Shown: positions 25,586 through 34,879 of the stretch, in pieces
How the letters are laid out: each line of letters starts with the position of its first letter
Position numbering within the stretch: position 1 is the first letter of the stretch
IMG/VR virus record: IMGVR_UViG_3300028746_000015
Coordinates: 21,921 to 85,920 of that record
Reading direction: 5' to 3' (one strand)
Length of the DNA stretch: 64,000 bases
From: a virus
Program-made: the position numbers and the translations under genes
The notes under the pieces: model-generated
What the model was told of the DNA's origin: nothing
The model's input: only the letters and a program-made list of their open reading frames with translations
Database searches by the model: none

Positions 25586-28500
25586 TCAATTTTCTTGATA
25601 AAAAGCACCAAAAACCGTCAGCGTAAGCAACTCATTTTGAGCTGCCTCGGTCGCCCAAATTACCTTCATTTGCATGTGACGGCAAACTGCACCCGAGTCG
25701 ATGTCTGCCAGATAGAATCGCTGGCTAGGTATCGAGCGGGATCGTCCCAGGGTCGGTGGGTCAGGGACATTCTCTTTCAAGATGTCGAACGTTCCGGTGT
25801 AGTATGGAAGGGCTTCATCCATAAGTACACCGAGTGTCAGCGGCGTTCCGAACGGTGCACTGTCGGTGACGATATAGCTGACAACCGCGACTTGGCCGGG
25901 CTGCGCTAAGACGGCTGAACCGATCACAGCGTTAGCCGGATAGCTCACCCCATTGTCCTGCGAGGCGTTCAAATCTCGATTCAAGATCGGGCCGGTACCG
26001 GTGGGACCAAGCAAGAGTCGGTGGACTCCAGGGGTCACTTCGATACTCGTCACTGCCTTGCATCCGCCTTGGATCGTTGCGAACGGTGACCACGTGTAGC
26101 CGGACTCCGGTGAAGGAGTGGCCATCAAGCGGAACCAACCGTTGACACCATCTGAGACGTACCAAGCTTTATCTTCACCTTGGACATGCCATGTGACGTA
26201 GACATTAGCCGGGTTCCAGTTCTGACCAATGTTGCCACTAGTCTGACGGAGTTGATCGCCAATCGGGAAGCCTGCATCTGTGACACCCGCCGCTGGGTCG
26301 ATGATGATGAACTCGTTGTCAGTGCTGAAGAAGCCAATGATCGAGCCATTGATATCGAGCGCGTCGTAGTTCAACAGACCAATGCCTGTCATGATTGGGA
26401 TCGCCGACTGGATCGGGCTCTGAGACGTTCCTGATCCTTGGATCAAGTATACGTCCGAAACGGTGAAGACCATCAAGCCCGAGGTCGTCGGAACCATTCT
26501 CTTCACGAGTGAAGGAAAGGTATCGAAGTCGAGCGGAGACGTACCGTTTACGCCGTTGCCGATTGGTGTATCCGGTCCTGATGTCCAGTATACCGTATTT
26601 CCTATCGAGTAGAAGATACGGTTGAGATGGAAGGTCAGGTTGATCGCGCCGTTGGCCGGTGGGGTATTCTCTCCGCCGATAGGAGCTTCAATCAAGTTAT
26701 TTAGGCCGGTGTCAGGTGTCGTGTCAGTATATCCGCTCGTGATGTACGTCGACAGCGGAATCGTGTAGACCGTGTTCGTGCCGGGGATGAGGAATGGTGT
26801 TGCTTCTCCATCAGTGGTACGAAAGATCGCCACGTAGTCTGCTTGTGGGTCGATGTCAGCGAGGTTACCCAGACCGGAGGCCGGAGGGATCGTGACACTA
26901 GCAAAGCCGACATGATTTCCGGTCGCTATCGAGAGCTGGGTCGCGTTGCTTACTGTGTTGTCAAGCGTATTCACGAGCGCGATTGCATATTGCCAACCGC
27001 CGTTGAACGTGCTCAAACTTCCAGCAGGAGGTTGCGTTGCAGCGCCCTGATTGATCCAGATCAGATTAGGATTGTCGAGCGTCAGGCCATTCAACGCCGT
27101 GGTGAATGTAGGGGCAGTCGTGCCGGTTGCGCCGGTACGGAATGGTCCCTCCGTGTAGCCGTTGGGGTCGATGATGACGTTATTCGGAAGCGTGTAGTTA
27201 ACGTTTGGAAGGAACGTGAAGTCCGTTACCGGACCCAGGTTGCTCCAAACGTATTGACCAGCCGACTCTGATACTGTAGCGTAGTTCGGAGCGTTTGATG
27301 TAGTGAACGCTGGCCATACGGGTTCTGCTGTGCCAGTAGTCGCTGTGCCGAATGGGATTGTCTGTCCGTTAGCTGATAGGTTAAGTTGCTGGCCGGAATG
27401 GAACCAGTAAGCGTAGTCAATCTCGTAATGGTAAGTGCCAGCGGTCGGAAAGTTCAGGACGAATGAGTTCGTGGAGATACCACCAGCTTCGAAGCGATTG
27501 TTGTTACCACCGAATACTGGGTATCCCTGCACTGCCGTCTGCGTTGGATTCGTGCCGCCACCCGAGGGAGGGATGTTTGGTCCAGAGACATACTGCGCGC
27601 CGTCGCCGATGCCCCACAGTACCGCATCGTGACTGACGAGGGTGAAGGCATATTGCCCGGCAACTGGGATATCAAAGCTGCCGAGAACGACCATCTGATA
27701 GTCATGGTCTGCACCTGTTGGGAAGGGTGTCGTGGTTCCTGTGACAACTCCTGCACCGTTTAGGTTATTCCATGACTGAGTCGCACCGCTTCCTGTTGGG
27801 GTACCTGTCATCTGCAAGCTTGAAAGCGTTGTATAGCTTTCTGTAGCACTGCCAAGACTGGTGGGATACGTTAGGTAAACTACACCTGGGACCGATCCTT
27901 GAGGATAGATATAAGCGGCAATGTTCGAGTTGAACGCGAGTGATGATCCTGATGCAAGCTGAAAGAGACAGTTGGTACCGGTAGCCGTACCTATTACGAA
28001 GTGTCCGTTCGGATACGAGGTGTTTGGTTGCCATACCATTGACGACGCAAGCTGGATCAGCGTGAATACTGCGGTGCCAGAAGTCGTCGTAGCTCCTACA
28101 GTTGTCTGCCATGTCGGTGTTGAACCTGCTGTGAGTCCTGCTGTCGTTACTTGCTGGAGATTCCCGTTTGAGTCGATGAGGACGCCTGGGAGCGAGTAGT
28201 ACGTGGAAGCCTGCCACGATACGCGCGACGAGCCAACGACCGGAGTAACGACTCCGGTAGGAGCAGCAATTCCCCAATTCTCCATAGGGTTGCCGCGATT
28301 AGTCCAAACAGAAGTACCATCGGTCGTGGTTCCTCCCTGAAAGTTATTGCCTACAGAAGGAACGGTTTCGTTCCAAGTTGGTTCAGTGCCGCCAGAAATA
28401 CCTGCGGTAGTTAGCTGCTGAATGTTTCCTGCGGGATCAATCAAGAACGTGGTGAAGGTGGGCGTGCTGTTGTTAGTCCAGTTGAAACCAGCCTGCCATG

Positions 28501-28981
28501 TAGTGAGCGTCTGTACCCACTTCTTATTGTCGATACCGTTGCCGAAGTAAAGCGAGTTTCCTACCGACTGCATGAAGGTCGAACCTGCGCCAGCGGTCTT
28601 CGTAAATATTTGCGTTTGTATACCGTCGAACAAAGAGAACAACGCTGCGGCCTGGTCGATCATGACATAAATCTCTTCAGTCGTGAGATTGAAAAGGCGG
28701 AAGTCATAGAAGCGGTCGACGCTGTTCCATGTGTTGCTGTCATATACCGAGTTGCCAGGGCGACGACCGAGCGTTAGACGATTAGTGATCTCGACGTTGG
28801 AACCAGCGATGAGAGCATCACCGCTGGCACCATAAAACTTTTCCGTCAAGCGCGTCGTGTTTGCATCTCGCAGAGGACTACGATTCGTCCAGATACCACT
28901 AGACCAGCGACCTGTGTAAATAGGTGCAAAGCGAGTTTGTTTCTGAGCTTGGCCACCGGCCAAACCTATGAGATTCGGCAT
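25586..28981 (-). CDS. Tail hub, tail tubular protein B-like, with PA14-like domain
   Basis: An 1131-residue virion protein in the T7 gp12 position. Visible parts: a short N-terminal domain; copies of a small module around residues 190-310 and 560-640 (pattern IDxNGNxQxxTTAG, then PTW, then TDG and WTNxG); and an insertion at about 360-545 resembling a PA14 sugar-binding fold (FDIPVAGQYAFTLVSHDAVLWGIGDG, FEIDYAYWF-like strand). A C-terminal hub domain follows (LNRIFYSIGNTVYWTSGPD, YLIQGSG, IPSQRFYLADIDSGAVCRHMQMKV). It probably closes the tail and contacts the host surface. T7 gp12 is about 800 residues; the inserts explain the extra length. Confidence 0.75.
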   Translation of the reverse strand: MPNLIGLAGGQAQKQTRFAPIYTGRWSSGIWTNRSPLRDANTTRLTEKFYGASGDALIAGSNVEITNRLTLGRRPGNSVYDSNTWNSVDRFYDFRLFNLTTEEIYVMIDQAAALFSLFDGIQTQIFTKTAGAGSTFMQSVGNSLYFGNGIDNKKWVQTLTTWQAGFNWTNNSTPTFTTFLIDPAGNIQQLTTAGISGGTEPTWNETVPSVGNNFQGGTTTDGTSVWTNRGNPMENWGIAAPTGVVTPVVGSSRVSWQASTYYSLPGVLIDSNGNLQQVTTAGLTAGSTPTWQTTVGATTTSGTAVFTLIQLASSMVWQPNTSYPNGHFVIGTATGTNCLFQLASGSSLAFNSNIAAYIYPQGSVPGVVYLTYPTSLGSATESYTTLSSLQMTGTPTGSGATQSWNNLNGAGVVTGTTTPFPTGADHDYQMVVLGSFDIPVAGQYAFTLVSHDAVLWGIGDGAQYVSGPNIPPSGGGTNPTQTAVQGYPVFGGNNNRFEAGGISTNSFVLNFPTAGTYHYEIDYAYWFHSGQQLNLSANGQTIPFGTATTGTAEPVWPAFTTSNAPNYATVSESAGQYVWSNLGPVTDFTFLPNVNYTLPNNVIIDPNGYTEGPFRTGATGTTAPTFTTALNGLTLDNPNLIWINQGAATQPPAGSLSTFNGGWQYAIALVNTLDNTVSNATQLSIATGNHVGFASVTIPPASGLGNLADIDPQADYVAIFRTTDGEATPFLIPGTNTVYTIPLSTYITSGYTDTTPDTGLNNLIEAPIGGENTPPANGAINLTFHLNRIFYSIGNTVYWTSGPDTPIGNGVNGTSPLDFDTFPSLVKRMVPTTSGLMVFTVSDVYLIQGSGTSQSPIQSAIPIMTGIGLLNYDALDINGSIIGFFSTDNEFIIIDPAAGVTDAGFPIGDQLRQTSGNIGQNWNPANVYVTWHVQGEDKAWYVSDGVNGWFRLMATPSPESGYTWSPFATIQGGCKAVTSIEVTPGVHRLLLGPTGTGPILNRDLNASQDNGVSYPANAVIGSAVLAQPGQVAVVSYIVTDSAPFGTPLTLGVLMDEALPYYTGTFDILKENVPDPPTLGRSRSIPSQRFYLADIDSGAVCRHMQMKVIWATEAAQNELLTLTVFGAFYQEN

Positions 28982-28996
28982 ATTGCTCCTTCTTTG

Positions 28997-31180
28997 TTAC
29001 ACGATGCTTGTAATGATTCCGCCGACAACTGTTACAGTCTTGCTATCCTCACTGACGAAAGAACCGGTAGCTCCGGCCAGCGGCGCTCCGGTTTGGTTTG
29101 TGACGAAGGTATTGGCTAGTAAGTTGCCACTGAAACTCCACCATCCGTTTGTCGGACTGTATATGAAGTTGCCACTTTCGTTATAGTTAAACTGAATAAC
29201 GAATACGTCGGCTTGAGTTACACCATCAAAAGGACTACCCACTTTTATTAGTGGGTATTGCGCATCAGTACCGGACTGCGGAGCGTTGCCGAAGAACAAA
29301 CCAGTGCTGTAGGGGCCTGTGAACGTCAATGCTCCCGGCGCTACCAGTGTATTGTTTGCATTTCCTCCACCACCATAATAAGTTACCGGGTTATAGTTAT
29401 TGGCCTGAATGTGATTAGTGTTGCCACCACCCCACCCTGTCCCACCAATATCCAATAGAAACCCTGAACTACCGTGACGAGGATTAGCAGGGGTTATTTG
29501 TGATTTGATAATCCACATTCCCGTACCGCCGTAAACAGGGTAATGGGGATTTTCTACTACGTCTCCCGCAGTCCATGGTACGTTATTCTGTTCGATATGG
29601 CCTGCTGGATTGTTATAGTCTGGATTGGATACGATCTCTGCGCCGGGGTATATTGTAAACTCTGAGTTTGCTGTTCCGTCAGATGTCCATTGTTCACTAC
29701 CTGCCTGCGGTAGTAAGTTAGTTGTTCCTCCACCTACATTAAGTCCGTATATTAGATTAGTACCGTCGAGAGACCCGAAGGCATAGTAGCTAGAACGCAT
29801 TCCAGAGAAAGCTAGGTTAGCCGCAGAGCTAATATATCCGCCAGCTACTCCACCCTTGAATATAATTACTTGAGAGTTAGGGTTGCGCAGTAAGCAAGTC
29901 ACACGCTGCGTCGTACCTGTAGTAGTTACCGCTGTGATGACGGACTGTTCTGGATAGCTCGTGCCTGCAACAGATATATGATCTCCTACACTGAAACCAT
30001 TAGTGCTGTCGTTGAAGGTGACAAGTTGTATCGTAAAAGTACACGATACGGGGGAGTCAGCAGTGCAACTTTGATTAGGTATCTGCTCAAAGCTTGTTCC
30101 TTGATTCTGCCATGACCCTGATGTTGCAGGATTTTGATTTAGGTTTCCAGCAACAGTAGACTGGTAGTAGTTTCCATCCGTGTAGAGTACAACCTCTCGG
30201 TCGGTATATGTTACAGAAGAGTCCCAATTAGGAATTATCCCGTAACCTATAGCAGTTGAAATAGGGATGCTACTTGCTGTGCAGCCGAACGAGTACAGAT
30301 ATGTGTCAGTCTCCGTACCATTCAAGTCTAACTGTACAAAAGTTGTGCCTGAGCTTGGAGTAGGTACTGTAACTCTACTAGACACTATAGGTCTGCTGAT
30401 ATTCAGCATAAAAGCACCGTCAGTTGTCCAGTTGTTACCAGAGGTTGCAGAACTCCAAACGGGCGAACGGTCGTTAACTCCGCTGGAAGATACTACTGTT
30501 CCGTGATAATATCCTACATTTTCGCTCTGTTCACATTGCAGACCAGTGACACCCTCGTCAGACTGAGCAGACACTCCGCCATCAGTGAAGACGTAGCCGT
30601 AGATACCTGCCGTGTCTCCGGCTGAATGTTTGTTGATAATGAAGGAAGTATTTTGATGAATACCACGTACTCCGGTATTGAGCACAGAGGACATCCCATG
30701 ACCTACAGTCCATAGACCGGCGTTGCCTAGAGAGAAGCCTGACCCTTCAATTGTGAAGTTAGTGTCTAATCCTACGTAGTTAGAAAAGTACCCATAATTA
30801 GATATGCTATTGTAGTCAGTAGTGGATGGGAGCAAGACGGGTATTGGGTTCTGTGATCCTAAACTCAAAGTACCAGGCCAAGACATATCCCATTGGTTAC
30901 TTTGATTTAAGTTGCTTAGACTAGCGCCTGTACCTTGTACTTCTAATCCATTCTCAGTGTAAGCTGGAAGAATTGTGGTAGCACTGGGGACTACACCACC
31001 TCCGCCCCCCGGCTCGACGTATGCCGATATATTACCATCGCTATCAGTCTGCCAGTTGATATTCGCCATACCCTCTGGTGGGGCAGGCGTGTTGTCGCTG
31101 AGACAAACCACGCCGTATTCACGGAGATAGCGGTTGAGGTTCTTGGTAGGCTGGAACTGAAAGCCGTTAGGGTGCGTCAT
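28997..31180 (-). CDS. Tail fibre or tailspike protein
   Basis: A 727-residue protein. The N-terminal 60 residues (LNRYLREYGVVCLSDN...PPEGMANINWQTDSDGNISAYVEPGGGGG) match the start of the protein at 31202-31843, so this is probably a shared virion anchor. The rest is Asn/Gly/Ser/Thr-rich beta structure, as in trimeric fibres or beta-helical spikes. No depolymerase motif is recognised. The end (TGAPLAGATGSFVSEDSKTVTVVGGIITSIV) looks like a fibre tip. Confidence 0.65.
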   Translation of the reverse strand: MTHPNGFQFQPTKNLNRYLREYGVVCLSDNTPAPPEGMANINWQTDSDGNISAYVEPGGGGGVVPSATTILPAYTENGLEVQGTGASLSNLNQSNQWDMSWPGTLSLGSQNPIPVLLPSTTDYNSISNYGYFSNYVGLDTNFTIEGSGFSLGNAGLWTVGHGMSSVLNTGVRGIHQNTSFIINKHSAGDTAGIYGYVFTDGGVSAQSDEGVTGLQCEQSENVGYYHGTVVSSSGVNDRSPVWSSATSGNNWTTDGAFMLNISRPIVSSRVTVPTPSSGTTFVQLDLNGTETDTYLYSFGCTASSIPISTAIGYGIIPNWDSSVTYTDREVVLYTDGNYYQSTVAGNLNQNPATSGSWQNQGTSFEQIPNQSCTADSPVSCTFTIQLVTFNDSTNGFSVGDHISVAGTSYPEQSVITAVTTTGTTQRVTCLLRNPNSQVIIFKGGVAGGYISSAANLAFSGMRSSYYAFGSLDGTNLIYGLNVGGGTTNLLPQAGSEQWTSDGTANSEFTIYPGAEIVSNPDYNNPAGHIEQNNVPWTAGDVVENPHYPVYGGTGMWIIKSQITPANPRHGSSGFLLDIGGTGWGGGNTNHIQANNYNPVTYYGGGGNANNTLVAPGALTFTGPYSTGLFFGNAPQSGTDAQYPLIKVGSPFDGVTQADVFVIQFNYNESGNFIYSPTNGWWSFSGNLLANTFVTNQTGAPLAGATGSFVSEDSKTVTVVGGIITSIV

Positions 31181-31201
31181 GTATATCTCCGAGTGTTACG
31201 A

Positions 31202-31843
31202 TTAGACTAACGTGACGGTCTTACGAGTTCCGCCTACAGTGAAATAGAGATTCGTGCCGTCATACTCGAAGGCACCGTTTACAGGAGTGTCCACCAGTGT
31301 TCCTGCTGTCAAAAGAATAGGGACAACGCTAGAAGCATTGATAGCGAGACTGGCATTCAAAGAAAAAGTCTGCCCGAAACCTATTGAAATACCTTGGTCA
31401 GTGTTAGGTATCGCTAATCCATTGACGTTGAATTGGTTGTAAGTAAATCCAGCAGAACGAAACTGATAAGCTCCACCGCTTAGTGTATCGAAGTAAAAAG
31501 TAGGGTCTGACGGAGACGCTACGAAACCCTGACGAAGATCGTTATCGTTACTACCACCTAACGTTAGGCTACAATAAGTACTAGACGGTAGTTGCTCGGC
31601 AAGTAGGTTTGGTACGGATGTAAAGTTACCATCCCCATCGGTCGTCTGAATAGAGGCTACCGGACCTGACGCAGTACTGCCGCCCCCTCCTGATACATAT
31701 CCTGATACGTTACCGAACACGTCGAACTGCCATGTGATGTTAGTCGCGCCATCTGGGGCTGCGGGAAGAGTGTCGTTGAGCGTAACCGCGTCAAAGGTGC
31801 GCAGAGCTACGTTCAGATTATTGGTAAACATTTGAACTGACAT
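31202..31843 (-). CDS. Short tail fibre-type protein
   Basis: The start is ATG 31843 (GGAG 10 bases upstream); an earlier TTG exists. The N-terminus (NVALRTFDAVTLNDTLPAAPDGATNITWQFDVFGNVSGYVSGGGGS) is related to that of the 727-residue fibre, followed by beta-rich sequence. The ending GAFEYDGTNLYFTVGGTRKTVTLV is common in phage fibre proteins. It is likely a companion appendage sharing the same attachment site. Confidence 0.6.
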   Translation of the reverse strand: MSVQMFTNNLNVALRTFDAVTLNDTLPAAPDGATNITWQFDVFGNVSGYVSGGGGSTASGPVASIQTTDGDGNFTSVPNLLAEQLPSSTYCSLTLGGSNDNDLRQGFVASPSDPTFYFDTLSGGAYQFRSAGFTYNQFNVNGLAIPNTDQGISIGFGQTFSLNASLAINASSVVPILLTAGTLVDTPVNGAFEYDGTNLYFTVGGTRKTVTLV

Positions 31844-31858
31844 TTGTATCAATCTCCG

Positions 31859-32359
31859 TTACAAGTTGTAATAAGGCATCTTGAAGTTTGTGCCGTTGAT
31901 GCTGATGGTCACATAGCCTGCTGGTGGTGAGGGGAGGGCTGATGCTGAACCGGATGTTGCGCTGGTGTAGGTCGTAGCTTGTGATACGGAGAGCTGACCT
32001 TGCAGTCCGCCAGATACGTTCACACTGCCTGGAACCCATGCTCCAATGCTGAACGGTGATGGCGTACTCAATACCTGCTGTGCGTTCGGCCCCCATACAA
32101 GCTGACCGTTTTCGCTATATGCAGATACGATATAAAACGTGTTCGCTGGGGCAATAACATCGTTAGGCCAAATACTAGGTGTACCTAACACGTTACCGCT
32201 ACCGTCGAGCGGTATGTTTAGTTTAGAGCCTGCCGTGATCTCGGTCGTACCGTTGACCTGTGCATCTTGGCTTAGCTGAAATATGAGATAACCAGATGCT
32301 AATGGGTTTCCTTCGGCGTCTTGAAAGCCCCCACCTGCGATGACCACTTTGCTTGCCAT
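31859..32359 (-). CDS. Tail appendage protein, paralogue A
   Basis: A 166-residue protein. The N-terminal domain (FQDAEGNPLASGYLIFQLSQDAQ, then IPLDGSGNVLGTPSIWPNDVIAPANTFYIVSAYSENGQLVWG) is a clear paralogue of the protein at 33504-33845. The C-terminal PAGYVTISINGTNFKMPYYNL matches the end of the protein at 32368. Similar N-terminal domains occur in phage tail-fibre adaptor proteins. ATG 32359 has AAGGAG upstream. Confidence 0.6.
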   Translation of the reverse strand: MASKVVIAGGGFQDAEGNPLASGYLIFQLSQDAQVNGTTEITAGSKLNIPLDGSGNVLGTPSIWPNDVIAPANTFYIVSAYSENGQLVWGPNAQQVLSTPSPFSIGAWVPGSVNVSGGLQGQLSVSQATTYTSATSGSASALPSPPAGYVTISINGTNFKMPYYNL

Positions 32360-32367
32360 GATGCTCC

Positions 32368-33495
32368 TTATACCGAGTAGTACGGAATCTTCACAGTCGT
32401 ACCGTTGATGACTGTCTCCCAGAACCCTAGTGGGTTTGCAGGAAGAGTTTCGCTACCGGCTGTCGCTGTCGTGGCGACTGTCGCAGAGCTAATAGTTAGT
32501 GAGCCAGTTTCAACGCTGCCCTGTACACTAATGTTAGGTACTTGGAACTGAAAGTCTGATCCTGATCCGCTGGTGTGTGATAGCACGAGAGTAGACACTG
32601 GATTTGAACCAGAAGAGAGCACTACACCTAGTTCCCAACTTTCTGAGACACTTGCTGACCCATTCCAATAGTTGCTAGAAAATACTAATGGTGGGGCGGC
32701 AGAGTTGGTGACGTTAGTCGCCGCCGAGGTGCTATACACTAGAACCTCACCGGCAAAGTTTGCCTCTAGTCCATTAACAATGCCGCTAAAGTCTGCATTT
32801 ACACCGTTGAAATTTTCAGCAAAAACATCGGAATTGAACTGTAAAAGATGAGTACCGCTTGATCCGGAAAATACAAGAGCAAGCGTTACAGTGGGATTTG
32901 TTCCCGAACCGGGCTGCACTTGCCACGACCATGTGTCGGTCTGGGATGTACTGCCGTCCCAATAGTTACCAACTAGTTCAAAAATAGGAGAATTCTGATT
33001 GGCTGAGTTAGTGGCTGGTGCTGTCGCAAGTACACTTACATTTGAGTCCGATACCCATCCTTCTTCAAAAGTTTGAGCTGCCGTCCAGTTATTATTTATA
33101 TTGGTCTGTGGTACGTTTACTAGAAGGTTCTGCCACCCGGTATTCGTAAAGACTAAGAGCTGCTGAGCGCCGACGCTCCACACTTGCCAACCGTTGTTTG
33201 GAGTGTAGTAAACCCATGCTGGTACCTTTGTATTAGTGCCGGGCGTGGTGACCTCTGTCGACCATACTGCCAATGCGCTTCCGTGGCCTGCCCACGTCCC
33301 TGTAGGGCTCGTGCCTACGATGTATGCGTCTCCGTTCGCTGGAGAACTTGGAGCCGTATTGCCGCCTGCACTAATGACCGTGGCCTGCACCAGACTATCG
33401 AAGCCGATGAGGAAAGGTCGGAACGCATCATAGTAGACTTCATTGATATCAGCGTTGATAAAAAGATTTAGTTTTGGGCCGAAATCTATTGCCAT
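32368..33495 (-). CDS. DUF2793-type tail fibre protein
   Basis: A 375-residue protein. Residues 15-125 match DUF2793-like tail domains (VYYDAFRPFLIGFDSLVQATVI, APSSPANGDAYIVGTSPTGTWAGHGSALAVWS, TPNNGWQVWSVG). The middle has two copies of a beta unit (NYWDGS...TWSW, NYWNGS...SWEL). The C-terminal LPANPLGFWETVINGTTVKIPYYSV is shared with the next gene. It is probably a fibre anchored on the tail. AAGGAG precedes the start. Confidence 0.65.
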   Translation of the reverse strand: MAIDFGPKLNLFINADINEVYYDAFRPFLIGFDSLVQATVISAGGNTAPSSPANGDAYIVGTSPTGTWAGHGSALAVWSTEVTTPGTNTKVPAWVYYTPNNGWQVWSVGAQQLLVFTNTGWQNLLVNVPQTNINNNWTAAQTFEEGWVSDSNVSVLATAPATNSANQNSPIFELVGNYWDGSTSQTDTWSWQVQPGSGTNPTVTLALVFSGSSGTHLLQFNSDVFAENFNGVNADFSGIVNGLEANFAGEVLVYSTSAATNVTNSAAPPLVFSSNYWNGSASVSESWELGVVLSSGSNPVSTLVLSHTSGSGSDFQFQVPNISVQGSVETGSLTISSATVATTATAGSETLPANPLGFWETVINGTTVKIPYYSV

Positions 33496-33503
33496 GATGC
33501 TCC

Positions 33504-33845
33504 TTATGAAGAGAATGACGCGCCGAATGCCGCGCCGAAGCCAGTAGGGTTGGACGGAGTAACGGTCACTACAATGGGAGTGACGGTTACAAGCTGTCCC
33601 TCTTCCGTGTAGGCGCGTAGTAAATAAACTGTATTTGCCGGTAGTAAGCTGACATTAGGCCAGAACAACGGCGTACCTGATACGTTGCCGCTGCCGTCGA
33701 GCTGGACGCGCACTTTACTGTACGCGCCAAGCTGACCGTTTGGTGTCTGACTGTCGGTGCTGATGTTGACAAGGAGAAAGCCGTTGGCCAGCTCATTCCC
33801 CTCAGCGTCAGTAAACTGTGTGACGGGGAGACCGTTCTGTGCCAT
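33504..33845 (-). CDS. Tail appendage protein, paralogue B
   Basis: The start is ATG 33845 with AAGGAG 6 bases upstream. The 113-residue protein (TDAEGNELANGFLLVNISTDSQTPNGQ, VRVQLDGSGNVSGTPLFWPNVSLLPANTVYLLRAYTEEGQLV) is the single-domain paralogue of the protein at 31859. It probably attaches or trims fibres. Confidence 0.6.
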   Translation of the reverse strand: MAQNGLPVTQFTDAEGNELANGFLLVNISTDSQTPNGQLGAYSKVRVQLDGSGNVSGTPLFWPNVSLLPANTVYLLRAYTEEGQLVTVTPIVVTVTPSNPTGFGAAFGASFSS

Positions 33846-33853
33846 GCTACTCC

Positions 33854-34756
33854 TTATGTCTGTCGCGCCTGGAAGCCTTGATTCTGTCTCTGCCCGTTGG
33901 CAGATGGCGCACCGGTAATTGAGTACCACGTGTTGAGGAAGATGTTCTTTTCCGTCTCCGTGAGACCTTCTGCTGTACCGAGTAAGCCTGCCATGAACTT
34001 TTGATTGGCCGTAGCGAAGCGTGGGTCATCGGCGAACAGCCACATCATCGCGAGGAAACCCCAATTGTAGATGTGGGAATACTCGTCAGGGATTGGTGCC
34101 CAAGTCTGCGATAGCTTACTGAAGATCGGGGGTTTCTGCTGGATAGTGATAGCAATAGGATACGCCTTGTCCGGTGTACTCATCAGACGGAAGGTGACGT
34201 TACCGAGGCCATCGTCAGTCTGCGCCGCGATGAAAGCCGGACGTCCCTGAGTCGAATCGAGGCCGAGAGAAATCTTTGCACCAAGTTCTACCCATCCTTT
34301 TGTCGGATCGTTGACTGACTGCGTCTCCATCCATGCAAAGGTGTAAGAGCCTACTGCTGTCGGGAGCACTGGACCTCTGTTTGTCCAGGTCACTGACCCG
34401 TCCGTAGTTGTGCCTGCGAGCGTGTGGTTCCATGTTGGGCCGGTGCCGGTGGTACCTGCTGTCGTACAGACTTGGGAGTTACCTGCATCATCTATGGTGA
34501 ACCAACCTAGTGTGACGGCTGTTGAGGCAGTGTAATTGAATACGGTGTAGTCCTGCTGGCCTATGACAGTAACAAAGCCAATGATGCGACGGTTCCACCG
34601 CCATGCAAAGGGCGCGCCCATGATCGTCTGGACCACAGTATTGGCTGAGGTGAGGGCTGGTTCGAGGAAGTCGTTGTTGGCATTCGTTCGACCAAAATTA
34701 AATTTCTTTGCCCATTCCGAGGTCCGAAGGAGGGTTATTGTACTAGATGCTGCCAT
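33854..34756 (-). CDS. Tail tubular protein A-like, copy 2
   Basis: From ATG 34756 (GGAGAG upstream), 300 residues. It is related to the next protein: FLEPALTSANTVVQTIMGAPFAWRWNRR near the start, QDYTVF, KPPIFSKLSQTWAPIPDEYSHIYNWGFLAMMWLFADD near the end. It holds one copy of the TTAG/PTW/TDG module also found in the hub. T7 gp11-type proteins form the ring between portal and tail. Two adjacent copies are unusual. Confidence 0.6.
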   Translation of the reverse strand: MAASSTITLLRTSEWAKKFNFGRTNANNDFLEPALTSANTVVQTIMGAPFAWRWNRRIIGFVTVIGQQDYTVFNYTASTAVTLGWFTIDDAGNSQVCTTAGTTGTGPTWNHTLAGTTTDGSVTWTNRGPVLPTAVGSYTFAWMETQSVNDPTKGWVELGAKISLGLDSTQGRPAFIAAQTDDGLGNVTFRLMSTPDKAYPIAITIQQKPPIFSKLSQTWAPIPDEYSHIYNWGFLAMMWLFADDPRFATANQKFMAGLLGTAEGLTETEKNIFLNTWYSITGAPSANGQRQNQGFQARQT

Positions 34757-34879
34757 TTGATCTCTCCAAATAACCAATGAGGTTTCTCATATGGTCAGTA
34801 TCATCTTTCAATATCCCGAGGATCAGGTTGCTCATGCCCGTTTTTACAATGTGTTTTAAGCAATTAAATACCTTATTTA

